Source: an uncultured Phascolarctobacterium sp.
GTDB taxonomy: Bacteria; Bacillota; Negativicutes; Acidaminococcales; Acidaminococcaceae
Direction: 5' to 3'
Length of the DNA: 18,649 bases
Assembly: GCA_900551335.1 (NCBI GenBank)
Contig: URVO01000005.1
Location: forward strand, 1-18,649
The notes under the pieces were generated by a model. The model saw only the letters and a program-made list of their open reading frames with translations. It ran no database searches and had not been told where the DNA came from. Position 1 is the first letter of the stretch. Each line of letters starts with the position of its first letter. Positions 1-7,872 of the stretch are shown here, piece after piece. The position numbers were made by a program, and so were the translations under genes.

Positions 1-867
1 TATCCTAATCCCGAGCTGCCCGAGGCCATGCGCTTGGGCATAGAATATGCCAGAGAAAACAATGCCGACCTTTTGCTGGCAACAGATCCAGATTGTGACC
101 GCGTGGGCGTTGCCGTCAGAGATGAGCAGGGTGAATACAGGATTTTGACAGGCAATCAGATAGGCGTGCTGCTGTTAGATTACATTTGCAGCCAGCGCAG
201 CAAGCACAATAAGCTGCCTGAAGCTGCCGTGATGATAAAAACTGTCGTTACTACAGCAATGGCTGAGCAGGTTGCCGCAAGCTATGGCGTAAGAACAATC
301 AACGTATTGACTGGCTTTAAGTATATAGGCGAGCAAATCGGCTTGCTGGAGCAGCAGGGCTTAGAGAGCAATTATATTTTTGGCTTTGAAGAAAGCTGTG
401 GCTATCTGAGCGGAGCTTATGTACGCGATAAGGACGGCGTAAATGCAGCCTTTTTGATTAGCGAAATGTACAGCTATTATGCTACGCAGGGCGTCAGTCT
501 GCTGCAGAAGCTGGAAGAGCTGTCTAGAAAGCATGGCTATAGCATTAATCTGTCGCGCAGCTATGAGTTTAAAGGCAGCACAGGGTTGGAAACAATGCAG
601 AGGATTATGAACAGCTTGCGCGGCGGCGTACAGGAGCTTGCAGGCAAGAGGGTGCTTTCTGCGCTAGATTATGCCAAGGGGATAGATGGTTTGCCAGCAG
701 AAAACATGCTGCAATTTGTACTGGAGGATAATTGCTCGGTAATCGTGAGTCCGTCTGGTACTGAGCCAAAATTGAAGACGTATATTTATGTGAGCGCAGC
801 AAGCGAAGCGCAGGCTATGCAGCTTGCTGACAAGCTGATTGCAAGCAGTAAAGTACTGCTTAAATAA
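1..867 (+). CDS. pgcA: Alpha-phosphoglucomutase, 3' part (5' end outside window)
   Basis: Phosphohexomutase that interconverts glucose-6-phosphate and glucose-1-phosphate in the cytosol, feeding UDP-glucose synthesis. The frame is open from base 1, so the N-terminal part with the active-site phosphoserine lies upstream. Visible family marks are the metal-binding loop DPDCDR (nt 85-102), the sugar-recognition loop FEESCGYL (around nt 385-408) and the C-terminal phosphate-binding loop SPSGTEPK (around nt 748-771). These marks, especially FEES-GYL, fit the PgcA-type phosphoglucomutases of Firmicutes better than GlmM; a phosphomannomutase activity is not excluded. galU follows after a gap of about 44 nt with no terminator, so the two are probably cotranscribed, which matches consecutive steps: glucose-1-P made here is the GalU substrate. 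Confidence 0.9.
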   Translation, partial: YPNPELPEAMRLGIEYARENNADLLLATDPDCDRVGVAVRDEQGEYRILTGNQIGVLLLDYICSQRSKHNKLPEAAVMIKTVVTTAMAEQVAASYGVRTINVLTGFKYIGEQIGLLEQQGLESNYIFGFEESCGYLSGAYVRDKDGVNAAFLISEMYSYYATQGVSLLQKLEELSRKHGYSINLSRSYEFKGSTGLETMQRIMNSLRGGVQELAGKRVLSALDYAKGIDGLPAENMLQFVLEDNCSVIVSPSGTEPKLKTYIYVSAASEAQAMQLADKLIASSKVLLK

Positions 868-911
868 AAATAGATATAAGAACAATCAATAAAGAAATGG
901 AGCTGTTAACC

Positions 912-1781
912 ATGCAAAAAGTAACCAAAGCAGTCATTCCTGCAGCAGGCTTAGGCACACGCTTTCTGCCTGCGACGAAGGCTTGTCCGAAGGAGATGCT
1001 GCCGATTGTAGATAAGCCGACAATTCAATACATCATTGAAGAGGCGCTGGCTTCCGGAATCAAGGATATTTTGATTATCACCGGGCATAATAAGCGCTCG
1101 ATTGAGGATCATTTCGACTATAATCCGGAGCTGGAGCTGAACCTGCGCGAGCATGGCAAGGACGAGCTGCTGGCGATGGTGAAGGAGATTGGCGATATCA
1201 ATCTGCATTATATTCGTCAGAAGGAGCTGAAGGGCTTGGGACACGCGATTTTGTGCGCAAAGTCGTTCGTCGGCAACGAGCCTTTTGCTGTGCTTTTGGG
1301 CGATGACGTAGTGTATAACGAGGAAAAGCCGTGCCTGCAGCAGCTTTTGGACGTTTATGACGTAACGGGAGCAAGCGTGCTGGGCTGTCAGACTGTGCCA
1401 CAGGAGAAGGTTTCTTCCTATGGCATTGTGGCGAGCGAGGCGACGGAGGATGCGCGTATTTTCAAGGTGAACGACATGGTGGAGAAGCCTGCGGTGGAGG
1501 AAGCGCCGAGCAGGTTGGCTGTGCTGGGGCGTTATGTTATTACCCCGGAAATATTTGCGATTCTGGAGCAGACTGCGCCGGGACGTGGCGGCGAGATTCA
1601 GCTCACCGACGCGCTCAAGGTGCTGGCGAAGGAGCAGGCGATGTATGCGTATGATTTCGTTGGTCGTCGTTATGACGTGGGCGATAAGCAAGGCTATCTG
1701 GAGGCGACGGTGGAGTATGCGCTGCGCAGACCGGAGCTGCGCGAGAAGTTTTTGCACTACTTACAAGAGATAGTGAAGTGA
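912..1781 (+). CDS. galU: UTP-glucose-1-phosphate uridylyltransferase
   Basis: Makes UDP-glucose from UTP and glucose-1-phosphate, the donor for envelope polysaccharides and glycolipids. The nucleotide-binding signature AAGLGTRFLPATK is at residues about 11-23, followed by KEMLPIVDKP. LGDD (metal/nucleotide site), VEKP, GRGGEIQLTDAL and YDVGDKQGYL follow in the usual order. The length of 289 aa is normal for bacterial GalU. An in-frame ATG at 897 would add five residues. The ATG at 912 is preferred because GGAG (899-902) lies 9 nt before it and because GalU proteins typically begin just before the VIPAAG motif. It follows the phosphoglucomutase gene and is closed by a strong hairpin terminator. 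Confidence 0.95.
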   Translation: MQKVTKAVIPAAGLGTRFLPATKACPKEMLPIVDKPTIQYIIEEALASGIKDILIITGHNKRSIEDHFDYNPELELNLREHGKDELLAMVKEIGDINLHYIRQKELKGLGHAILCAKSFVGNEPFAVLLGDDVVYNEEKPCLQQLLDVYDVTGASVLGCQTVPQEKVSSYGIVASEATEDARIFKVNDMVEKPAVEEAPSRLAVLGRYVITPEIFAILEQTAPGRGGEIQLTDALKVLAKEQAMYAYDFVGRRYDVGDKQGYLEATVEYALRRPELREKFLHYLQEIVK

Positions 1782-1784
1782 GCT

Positions 1785-1825
1785 GTGGCAGCTGCGCGCC
1801 AGAACGCGGCTGCCGCTTTCCGTTT
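1785..1825 (+). terminator. Rho-independent terminator after galU
   Basis: A 12-bp stem pairs 1785-1796 with 1805-1816 (two G-T wobbles) around an 8-nt loop and is followed by TTTCCGTTT. It starts 3 nt after the galU stop codon, so it should end the phosphoglucomutase-galU transcript. Confidence 0.75.
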
Positions 1826-1883
1826 GGGTGGAATGCAAAAAGCTATCCCCACATATAGCCTATGATTTTATGCAGTCTACATC

Positions 1884-1913
1884 TTGTCCAACTCCCTTTC
1901 CTTATGCTATAAT
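1884..1913 (+). promoter_or_regulatory. Sigma-A type promoter for the RNA helicase gene
   Basis: A perfect TATAAT -10 (1908-1913) is preceded by TGC, giving an extended -10. TTGTCC (1884-1889) lies 18 bp upstream as a 4/6 match to the -35. It sits between the galU terminator and the helicase start, leaving an untranslated leader of roughly 60 nt in which I see no clear structure. Confidence 0.7.
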
Positions 1914-1983
1914 TATTTAGTTATAAAGAAATAACGGTATGCCGTGAGCTGATAAGAAAATTTTAAGAAAAGAGGTAATGGAG

Positions 1984-3243
1984 ATGACGAATGGATTTGC
2001 TGCCTTGAAGGTATGCGCACATACAGTGGAACAGCTGCATAAGATGGGTATTAACAAGCCGATGCCGGTGCAGGAGCAGGCTATCCCTGCTTTATTCGTA
2101 GGCCGCGATGTTATCGCCCGCGCGCAGACGGGTACAGGCAAGACGCTGGCCTTCCTTGTGCCGCTGGCCGAGAAGATTGATACGAGCAAAAGCTATGCGC
2201 AGGCTCTGGTTATTACACCGACGCGTGAGCTGGCACAGCAGATTGCTACGGAGATGAAGAAAATCCTTGGCGAAAGCGAGATTAAGGTGCTGGCTGTTAC
2301 TGGTGGCCGCGATTTTGAAACGCAGAAGTATAAGCTGGAGGGCCGCAGCCATGTGCTGATCGGCACGCCCGGCCGTTTGCTGGACCATATACGCAAGGGC
2401 AACACTGATTTGGGCGGCGTGAAGTATCTTGTTCTGGACGAGGTGGACGAGATGCTGCAGCAGGGCTTTATGGATGAGGCGCTGGACCTGATTGCTATGA
2501 CTGCGCCTGTGCACCAGACGATGCTGTGCAGCGCTACGCTGTCCGAGGAGGTGCGCAAGCTGGGCCGCAAGCTGACGAAGAACTGCGCGCTGATCGATAT
2601 CAATCCGGATAAGGCGACTGTGGATAAGATTAAGCAGATTTGCTTGAAGACGACGGACGAGTATAAGAACAAGGCTGTGGCTGCGCTGATTGACCGCCTG
2701 AATCCCTATTTGATGATTGTGTTCTGCATGAGCAAGGAGCGCACGAAGGAGCTGGGCGACTGGCTGGGCATGCAGGGCTATAACGTCGATGTGCTGCATG
2801 GCGAGATGTCTCCGGCGAAGCGCAAGACGGTTATGAAGTCCTTCCGTGATGCCAAAATCCAGATTCTCGTGGCGAGCGATCTGGCTGCCCGCGGTCTTGA
2901 TGTTGAGGGCGTGACGCACGTCATCAACTACGACATTCCGCATGATGTGGACTGGTATGTGCATCGCATTGGCCGTACCGGACGCGCCGGCAACGAGGGC
3001 GAGGCGATTACGCTGTACACTGCCGATGAGGTGAAGTGGCTGCGCAATATCGAAAACAAGCTGGGGATTTTAATGGAGCGCCAGAATCTTGAGGGCGCAA
3101 CGGTAGCACGCCGCCTGGCAACGACGGCGAAGCCGAAGAAGAAGGCCGTAGGGCCGAAGCGCGGTCGTAATGCTGTTGCTGATAAGCGCAAGGCGCCTAA
3201 GACTGGCAGCAACCGCCGTCAGGGAGCGAAGAAGAAGCAATGA
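1984..3243 (+). CDS. DEAD-box family ATP-dependent RNA helicase (motif II reads DEVD)
   Basis: ATP-dependent RNA unwinding enzyme, probably acting in RNA decay or ribosome assembly. Counting from the ATG at 1984, motifs appear in order: Q motif (GINKP...Q, about 22-32), Walker A AQTGTGKT (47-54), PTRELAQQ, TGGRD, TPGRL, motif II DEVD (152-155), SAT, then domain 2 with ASDLAARGLDV and HRIGRTGRAG. The last 40 or so residues form a Lys/Arg-rich tail, likely an RNA-binding extension. The protein is 419 aa, a minimal core plus tail, shorter than CshA-type helicases. An ATG at 1978 is only 2 nt from AGAGG (1971-1975); the ATG at 1984 has 8 nt spacing and is preferred. The odd point is Val instead of Ala in DEAD. 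Own promoter upstream; monocistronic or read through into pgi. Confidence 0.93.
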   Translation: MTNGFAALKVCAHTVEQLHKMGINKPMPVQEQAIPALFVGRDVIARAQTGTGKTLAFLVPLAEKIDTSKSYAQALVITPTRELAQQIATEMKKILGESEIKVLAVTGGRDFETQKYKLEGRSHVLIGTPGRLLDHIRKGNTDLGGVKYLVLDEVDEMLQQGFMDEALDLIAMTAPVHQTMLCSATLSEEVRKLGRKLTKNCALIDINPDKATVDKIKQICLKTTDEYKNKAVAALIDRLNPYLMIVFCMSKERTKELGDWLGMQGYNVDVLHGEMSPAKRKTVMKSFRDAKIQILVASDLAARGLDVEGVTHVINYDIPHDVDWYVHRIGRTGRAGNEGEAITLYTADEVKWLRNIENKLGILMERQNLEGATVARRLATTAKPKKKAVGPKRGRNAVADKRKAPKTGSNRRQGAKKKQ

Positions 3244-3282
3244 TTTTCGACTGTTGCAACAAGTATTTATCTGAATAAAAAA

Positions 3283-3311
3283 TTGTGCTCTTGATATAAA
3301 TATGGTAAAAT
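3283..3311 (+). promoter_or_regulatory. Probable promoter for pgi
   Basis: TAAAAT (3306-3311) preceded by TGG gives an extended -10. TTGTGC (3283-3288) is a weak -35 at 17 bp spacing. The leader to the GTG start is about 85 nt. No clear terminator separates the helicase gene from this promoter, so read-through is possible. Confidence 0.5.
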
Positions 3312-3403
3312 ATTATCATGTAAAGCGTGATGCTAATAACATACGATTTAGATAGATAATGTTTGAGCTGTTGGTGCTTGAATGAGTATGGAGGGTACTT
3401 GAA

Positions 3404-4837
3404 GTGAGCTACAATATTACTGTGCCGAGCGGTATCGTGTTTAACTTTACGAATATGCTGGGTGAAGGACGCTTGTCAAAGGAAGAGGTCGAGCAGGCGT
3501 TGGAGAGTGCAGGCCGAGCTGCTGATGCCGCAGTAGCGAAGCTGCGTGAAACAGGCTTCTCGAAGGCGCATCTGTCGAAGGACGGCACGCCGGAGCATGT
3601 TTATTTTCCGCGTATGCCTTATATAAAAGAAGGCAATCCGAATACGGAGGCTTCGATTATTAAGCTGCTGCGCTACAGCAAGCGCTTGCGTCATTATGAT
3701 GTAGTCGTTTTCTTGGGTGTGGGAGGCTCGTATCTGGGCAACAAGGTGCTGTTCGATTGCTTTGGCGGCTGTCATTGGAATGCGAATCCGACGCTGCGCC
3801 AGGGCCAGCCACGCATTTATTTTTCGGGAAATAATATGGATCCTGTCGACTGCAACGGCCTGATTTTCGAGGTAAAGCGACTGGGCAAGCGCTATGACCA
3901 GCTTGGCAGACCGCTGCGCGTGATGCTGGTGCCGATTTCCAAATCCGGCACGACGCTGGAAACTATTTCTGCGTTCACTTATTTTTATGATGTGTTCAGC
4001 AGGGATAAGGATATCGAGCTGGATTGCACGGTGGTTACGGATTTGCGTGCAGACGTTGAGAAGGCGCCGCTGCTGCAGCTGGCGGAGAAGTTCGGCTGGG
4101 AAAAATTCGATATCAAGGAGGGCATTGGCGGACGCTTCTGCGTGATGACTGACCCCGGTCTGGTGACGATGGCGGCGCTGGGCGGCGATATTGAGGAGTT
4201 TCTGCGCGGTGCGCGTGAGATGGATACCTACTGCAAGCAGGCCGAGCTGCATGAAAATCCGGCGCTCATGAATGCCCTGCTAAAGTTTTTGGCTTATGGC
4301 AAGGGCCGCGATATCGAGGTGTTCATGCCCTATAGCATGCATCTGAAGTCCCTGAGCGAATGGTATGTGCAGCTTCTGGCGGAGTCCTTGGGCAAGCGCT
4401 ATGACCGCAACGGCGAGCTGAAGCATTATGGCAGAACGCCGATTGTTGCTGTGGGTACGACGGATATGCATGCGCAGACGCAGCAGCATCAGGATGGCCG
4501 CCTGAACAAGGTTGTGCAGTTCCTGGAGGTCGCTAATCCTGTAGAGGAGGCCATTGTGCATAACCCCTTCCCCGAGTTCAAGCTGTTTGCGCAGTACGAG
4601 GGCATGGATATGCGTAAGAATCTGCGTGCGGCGCTCAATGCGAACGAGGGCGCGTTGACGAGCGACAACCGCTATAATGCACGCTTTGTGCTGCCGAAGC
4701 TTAATGAATATTACCTTGGGCAGCTGATGTACTTCTTGATGCTCAGCGTGGCTTATGAGGGCGAGCTTGCTGATGTCGATGCTTATGACCAGCCTGGCGT
4801 GGAGGTTTATAAGCGCTTGATGAAGGAGCAGCTGTAA
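3404..4837 (+). CDS. pgi: Glucose-6-phosphate isomerase
   Basis: Interconverts glucose-6-phosphate and fructose-6-phosphate in glycolysis and gluconeogenesis. The 477-aa protein has the two SIS-type sugar-isomerase domains. The first carries GVGGSYLG (105-112) and SKSGTTLET (179-187). The second carries GGRF (242-245), the catalytic-Glu segment AESLGK (E327), the TTDMH segment (H356) and DQPGVEVYK with the conserved Lys (K470). The start is GTG at 3404, supported by GGAGGG (3390-3395) at 8 nt spacing; no better start lies nearby. It has its own promoter and a following terminator, so it is probably a single transcription unit. With phosphoglucomutase and GalU just upstream it completes the route from fructose-6-P to UDP-glucose. 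Confidence 0.95.
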   Translation: MSYNITVPSGIVFNFTNMLGEGRLSKEEVEQALESAGRAADAAVAKLRETGFSKAHLSKDGTPEHVYFPRMPYIKEGNPNTEASIIKLLRYSKRLRHYDVVVFLGVGGSYLGNKVLFDCFGGCHWNANPTLRQGQPRIYFSGNNMDPVDCNGLIFEVKRLGKRYDQLGRPLRVMLVPISKSGTTLETISAFTYFYDVFSRDKDIELDCTVVTDLRADVEKAPLLQLAEKFGWEKFDIKEGIGGRFCVMTDPGLVTMAALGGDIEEFLRGAREMDTYCKQAELHENPALMNALLKFLAYGKGRDIEVFMPYSMHLKSLSEWYVQLLAESLGKRYDRNGELKHYGRTPIVAVGTTDMHAQTQQHQDGRLNKVVQFLEVANPVEEAIVHNPFPEFKLFAQYEGMDMRKNLRAALNANEGALTSDNRYNARFVLPKLNEYYLGQLMYFLMLSVAYEGELADVDAYDQPGVEVYKRLMKEQL

Positions 4838-4848
4838 AGAATTTTTTA

Positions 4849-4892
4849 GGCAATGCTTTTTGACCATATGTGTCGAGGGCGTTGCCTTTTTT
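4849..4892 (+). terminator. Rho-independent terminator after pgi
   Basis: GGCAATGC (4849-4856) pairs with GCGTTGCC (4879-4886) in an 8-bp stem with one wobble, around a long 22-nt loop, followed directly by six T. The T-rich run before the left arm is not matched by an A-run at the far side, so it is best read as a + strand terminator. Confidence 0.7.
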
Positions 4893-4903
4893 GTGTCTGC
4901 AAA

Positions 4904-4932
4904 TAGATAGCGGCAGGGTGATATGCTATAAT
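4904..4932 (+). promoter_or_regulatory. Promoter for the alpha/beta hydrolase gene
   Basis: Perfect TATAAT (4927-4932) with TGC in front (extended -10), and TAGATA (4904-4909) as a 4/6 -35 at 17 bp. It begins only 12 nt after the pgi terminator and leaves a leader of about 17 nt before the ATG at 4956. Confidence 0.7.
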
Positions 4933-4955
4933 AAAGGGTAAAGGAGCTGAAGGAT

Positions 4956-5693
4956 ATGGAGAATTTTACTTTTGACGGACCGTTAGGACCGATTGAGTGT
5001 ATTGTTGAACCGAATAGAAGCAAAAATAATGCTGTGCTGGTGATGGCGCACGGCTTTCGTGGCAGCCGCGACAGCGGCGGACGGGCGGCTGGCGTTGCTT
5101 ATCAGGCAGCGGCGCATATGAGCGTGGTGCGCTTTAATTTTACCGGCACGCAGATTATTTCGCGCCAGGTGGAGGAGCTGCGTGCTGTACTGCGCGAGGT
5201 GTGCCTGCGTGCGCCGGGTTGCAGGCTGTTTCTTTTAGGTCGTAGTCTGGGCGGTGCGGCGTCGATTATTACGGCGGCGCAGACGGCAGGGCTGGCAGGC
5301 TTGATTTTGTGGGCGACGCCGAATGACCTGCGCTTTACGTTTCACCACGTGATGGGCGAGGAGAATTATGCGCGGCTCGACGCAGGCGAGACGCTGCACT
5401 TCAACGATGAGCGCGGCGAGTGCGCGCTCACGCCTGATTTTCTCACTGACTTTGACCAATATAATTTGGAGGACTGCCTGCGCAGGACGAGGCTGCCGGT
5501 GCTGCTTTTGCATTGCGCAGGCGACGAGGTGGTGCTGGTGCAGCAGGCCAAGCGGAACGCGGAGGTGCTGGGCGAGCGCAGCGAGGTGCATATTTTTGCG
5601 GGCGGCGACCACAGCTTTACAGAGTACAGCGAGCAGGCCGGAGAAATTATTGCTGGCTGGCTGCGCGATAAGGCGGCATATCCAGCGGATTAG
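4956..5693 (+). CDS. Alpha/beta hydrolase (serine hydrolase, substrate unknown)
   Basis: Cytosolic 245-aa alpha/beta-hydrolase-fold enzyme; no signal peptide or membrane segment is visible. The fold signature is HGF (32-34, oxyanion region), the nucleophile elbow GRSLGG with Ser97, a strand ending HCAGDEVV with the likely acid Asp190, and GGDHSF with the likely catalytic His219. The overall pattern resembles the dienelactone-hydrolase / prolyl-oligopeptidase-like small hydrolases; an esterase, peptidase or thioesterase role cannot be told apart from sequence. AAGGAG (4941-4946) lies 9 nt before the ATG. It is flanked by its own promoter and the next gene's promoter, so it appears to be transcribed alone, although no terminator is seen after it. 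Confidence 0.85.
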   Translation: MENFTFDGPLGPIECIVEPNRSKNNAVLVMAHGFRGSRDSGGRAAGVAYQAAAHMSVVRFNFTGTQIISRQVEELRAVLREVCLRAPGCRLFLLGRSLGGAASIITAAQTAGLAGLILWATPNDLRFTFHHVMGEENYARLDAGETLHFNDERGECALTPDFLTDFDQYNLEDCLRRTRLPVLLLHCAGDEVVLVQQAKRNAEVLGERSEVHIFAGGDHSFTEYSEQAGEIIAGWLRDKAAYPAD

Positions 5694-5722
5694 TGGAAAA
5701 ATTTCGCTTTTAGTTGTATAAT
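5694..5722 (+). promoter_or_regulatory. Probable promoter for the cyclophilin-phoH-ybeY-cdd-era-corC-recO operon
   Basis: TATAAT (5717-5722) has TGGAAA (5694-5699, 4/6) at 17 bp spacing. A second overlapping TATAAT (5722-5727) is present but without a usable -35. The leader to the ATG at 5761 is about 30 nt. No further convincing promoter is visible until the end of recO. Confidence 0.55.
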
Positions 5723-5760
5723 ATAATAGAAGAACTAGCGAATAATATGGAGGCATAAAT

Positions 5761-6318
5761 ATGAAAAAGCTGCTTACAATCTGTCTGCTGCTGGTGTGCG
5801 TGTTTACGCTCACGGCCTGCGGTCAGGAGGAAAAGAAGGCTGCTCCGGCAGAGCCGGCTACAGCTGTTTTTAATACGAGCATGGGTGATTTTGAAGTTAA
5901 GCTGGCAACAGACAAAGCGCCGAAGACTACGGCAAACTTTATCAAGCTGGCGGAGAAGGGCTTTTATGACGGCCTTATCTTTCACCGCGTCATTGACGAT
6001 TTTATGATTCAGGGCGGCGACCCGAACGGCAACGGCACGGGCGGCCCCGGCTATACGATTGACGACGAGTTCAGCAGCAGCCTGCTGCATGACGGGCCGG
6101 GCGTTATTTCTATGGCCAACCGCGGACCGAACACCGGCGGCAGCCAGTTCTTTATCACGCTGCGCGACTGCAAATGGCTGGACGGCAAGCATGCTGTCTT
6201 TGGCAAGGTGACGAAGGGCATGGAGGTTGTCTATAAAATCGGCAAGGTGAAGACCGATGCGCAGGACAAGCCTGTGGAGCCTGTAGTGATTAAAAAGATT
6301 ACGATAGAAAAACGTTGA
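5761..6318 (+). CDS. Lipoprotein peptidyl-prolyl cis-trans isomerase (cyclophilin type)
   Basis: Cyclophilin-type PPIase predicted to fold exported proteins outside the cytoplasmic membrane. The first 20 residues form a lipoprotein signal: MKK, a hydrophobic stretch and the lipobox LTAC with Cys20. A short Glu/Lys/Ala-rich linker follows (21-35), then a complete single cyclophilin domain: IFHRV with the catalytic Arg76, [31 protein letters not shown] and [10 protein letters not shown]. The total of 185 aa is normal. Residue +2 after Cys is Gly, not the Asp used for inner-membrane retention in enterobacteria, so outer-membrane sorting is possible if the host has a Lol system. GGAGG (5749-5753) lies 7 nt upstream of the ATG. 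phoH follows after 28 nt without a terminator. Confidence 0.93.
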   Translation: MKKLLTICLLLVCVFTLTACGQEEKKAAPAEPATAVFNTSMGDFEVKLATDKAPKTTANFIKLAEKGFYDGLIFHRVIDDFMIQGGDPNGNGTGGPGYTIDDEFSSSLLHDGPGVISMANRGPNTGGSQFFITLRDCKWLDGKHAVFGKVTKGMEVVYKIGKVKTDAQDKPVEPVVIKKITIEKR

Positions 6319-6346
6319 GTTTGGGAGCTTACTGAGGAGGAAACCT

Positions 6347-7366
6347 TTGGCTAACGAAGCTGAAAAAATGCAGGGAACATTAGAAACCTTTGACCAGCAG
6401 GAGATGGTGGGCATCTGCGGCCGTAATGACGAGTTTTTGCGCATTATCCGCGAGTCCTTCGCCTGCACGCTTGTGGCGCGTGGCAATACGCTGACGATGA
6501 GCGGCGCGGCTGACGAGGTGGCGCAGCTGGAGCAGTTGTTCGAGGAGCTGCTGTTTTTATATCGTCAGGGACTGCCGCTGACGACGCATGATGTGCGCTA
6601 CAGCATTTTCATGGTGAAGGAGGGGCGGCTGGACAGCCTGCACCGCATGTATGCTGATACGATCATTGTCAACAACCGTGGCCGCCAGATTAAGGCGAAG
6701 ACGCTGGGACAGTGGCAGTACGTGGAGACAATCCGCAAGAGCTTTATCACGCTGGGCATCGGTCCTGCCGGCACGGGCAAGACGTATCTGGCCGTGGCGC
6801 TGGCGGTGGCGGCGCTGAAGAAGAAGGAAGTGGAGCGCATTATCCTGACGCGTCCTGCGGTGGAGGCAGGCGAGAAGCTGGGCTTTTTGCCGGGCGATAT
6901 GCAGGATAAGGTTGATCCGTATCTGCGACCGCTGTACGACGGCCTTTATGATATGCTGGGCACGGAGACCTTCCAGAAGTATCTGGCGAAGGGCACGATT
7001 GAGGTGGCACCGTTGGCGTATATGCGCGGCCGCACGCTGAATGATGCTTATATCATTCTCGATGAGGCGCAGAATACGACGCCGGAGCAGATGAAGATGT
7101 TCCTGACGCGTTTTGGCTTTGGCAGCAAGATGGTTATTACCGGCGATATTACGCAGATTGACCTGCCGGGCGGCAAGAGCAGCGGCCTGAAGGATGCAGC
7201 GCGGATTTTGCGTGATGTGCCGGGGATTGGCGTGATTAAGTTTAGTGAGCAGGATGTTGTGCGTCACGAAATCGTGGGCTCGATTATCAAGGCCTATGAA
7301 AGGTTTGAGAACGCACGCAAGGAGCGTCGCGAGGAGAAGAACGATGATAATAAATTTAGAAAATGA
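6347..7366 (+). CDS. phoH: PhoH-family ATPase (YbeZ-like)
   Basis: Cytosolic P-loop ATPase of the PhoH/YbeZ family, tied to RNA metabolism and usually encoded beside YbeY. The N-terminal part (about 1-110) contains a short KH-like region. The PhoH domain carries Walker A GPAGTGKT (139-146), the conserved LTRPAVEAGEKLGFLPGD block, Walker B ILDEAQN (237-243) and TGDITQIDLP. Its 339 aa is a usual length. The start is TTG at 6347: GAGGAGG (6334-6340) lies 6 nt before it, while the next ATG (6368) has no ribosome binding site. The 3' end overlaps ybeY by 23 nt, so the two are cotranscribed and possibly translationally coupled. Confidence 0.94.
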   Translation: MANEAEKMQGTLETFDQQEMVGICGRNDEFLRIIRESFACTLVARGNTLTMSGAADEVAQLEQLFEELLFLYRQGLPLTTHDVRYSIFMVKEGRLDSLHRMYADTIIVNNRGRQIKAKTLGQWQYVETIRKSFITLGIGPAGTGKTYLAVALAVAALKKKEVERIILTRPAVEAGEKLGFLPGDMQDKVDPYLRPLYDGLYDMLGTETFQKYLAKGTIEVAPLAYMRGRTLNDAYIILDEAQNTTPEQMKMFLTRFGFGSKMVITGDITQIDLPGGKSSGLKDAARILRDVPGIGVIKFSEQDVVRHEIVGSIIKAYERFENARKERREEKNDDNKFRK

Positions 7367-7850
7367 TCAGGAGAAGCTGGAGCTGGCAGCGGAGGTGCTG
7401 GAGCGTCTGCAGGAGGGCCTGCAGGCGGTGGCACGCTTGAACGAGCTGCCGGAGGATTCCGAGGTGGATGTCACGATTGTCGATGACGAGGAGATTCATG
7501 CGCTGAACCGCGAGTATCGTGGCATGGACAAGCCCACAGATGTGCTGAGCTTTGCGCTGGATGAGGACTGCGATGATTGCGATGAGCCGGAGCTGCTCGG
7601 CGGTCCGGAGGAGCATCTTTTTGGCGATATTATTATTTCGGCAGAGACGGCGCTGCGTCAGGCCGAGGAGTATGGCCACGGTCTGGAGCGCGAGATGACG
7701 TATCTGGCGGTGCATGGCATGTTCCACCTTTTGGGCTATGACCATATGACGGACGAGGAAAAGGCCGAGATGCGTGCGAAGGAGGAGGAGGCGCTGCGGG
7801 CGATTAATCTTTCTGAGGAGTATTTTGACCATCCGACCGGGGAGCATTGA
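7344..7850 (+). CDS. ybeY: Endoribonuclease YbeY (rRNA maturation factor)
   Basis: Metal-dependent RNase involved in 16S rRNA 3'-end maturation and ribosome quality control. The family signature HGMFHLLGYDH gives the three zinc-ligand histidines H124, H128 and H134; KPTDVLSF (63-70) and GDIIIS (94-99) precede it. The length of 168 aa is typical. An acidic Asp/Cys-rich loop at 73-90 follows the VLSF block. The ATG at 7344 is chosen because GAGGAG (7331-7336) lies 7 nt upstream and the family starts close to this point; the frame is open further upstream, inside phoH, but that is coincidental. The phoH-ybeY pair is widely conserved. Confidence 0.95.
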   Translation: MIINLENDQEKLELAAEVLERLQEGLQAVARLNELPEDSEVDVTIVDDEEIHALNREYRGMDKPTDVLSFALDEDCDDCDEPELLGGPEEHLFGDIIISAETALRQAEEYGHGLEREMTYLAVHGMFHLLGYDHMTDEEKAEMRAKEEEALRAINLSEEYFDHPTGEH

Positions 7851-7872
7851 GGGGGTCTGAAGGGAGGCCGTT

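Noticed and set aside
951..1757. Long open frames on the - strand opposite galU, pgi, the helicase, era, corC and recO
   Set aside because: They mirror strongly G/C-ending codon use of the + strand genes, have low-complexity His/Arg/Gln/Leu-rich translations and lack ribosome binding sites.
3252..3261. Perfect palindrome TGTTGCAACA after the helicase stop codon
   Set aside because: Short, with no loop and no T-run, not overlapping the pgi promoter; a 10-bp palindrome alone is too weak to call an operator or terminator.
7245..7343. Longer start for ybeY inside phoH
   Set aside because: The extension lies wholly in the phoH coding region, has no ribosome binding site and would exceed the family length; ATG 7344 has a good Shine-Dalgarno.
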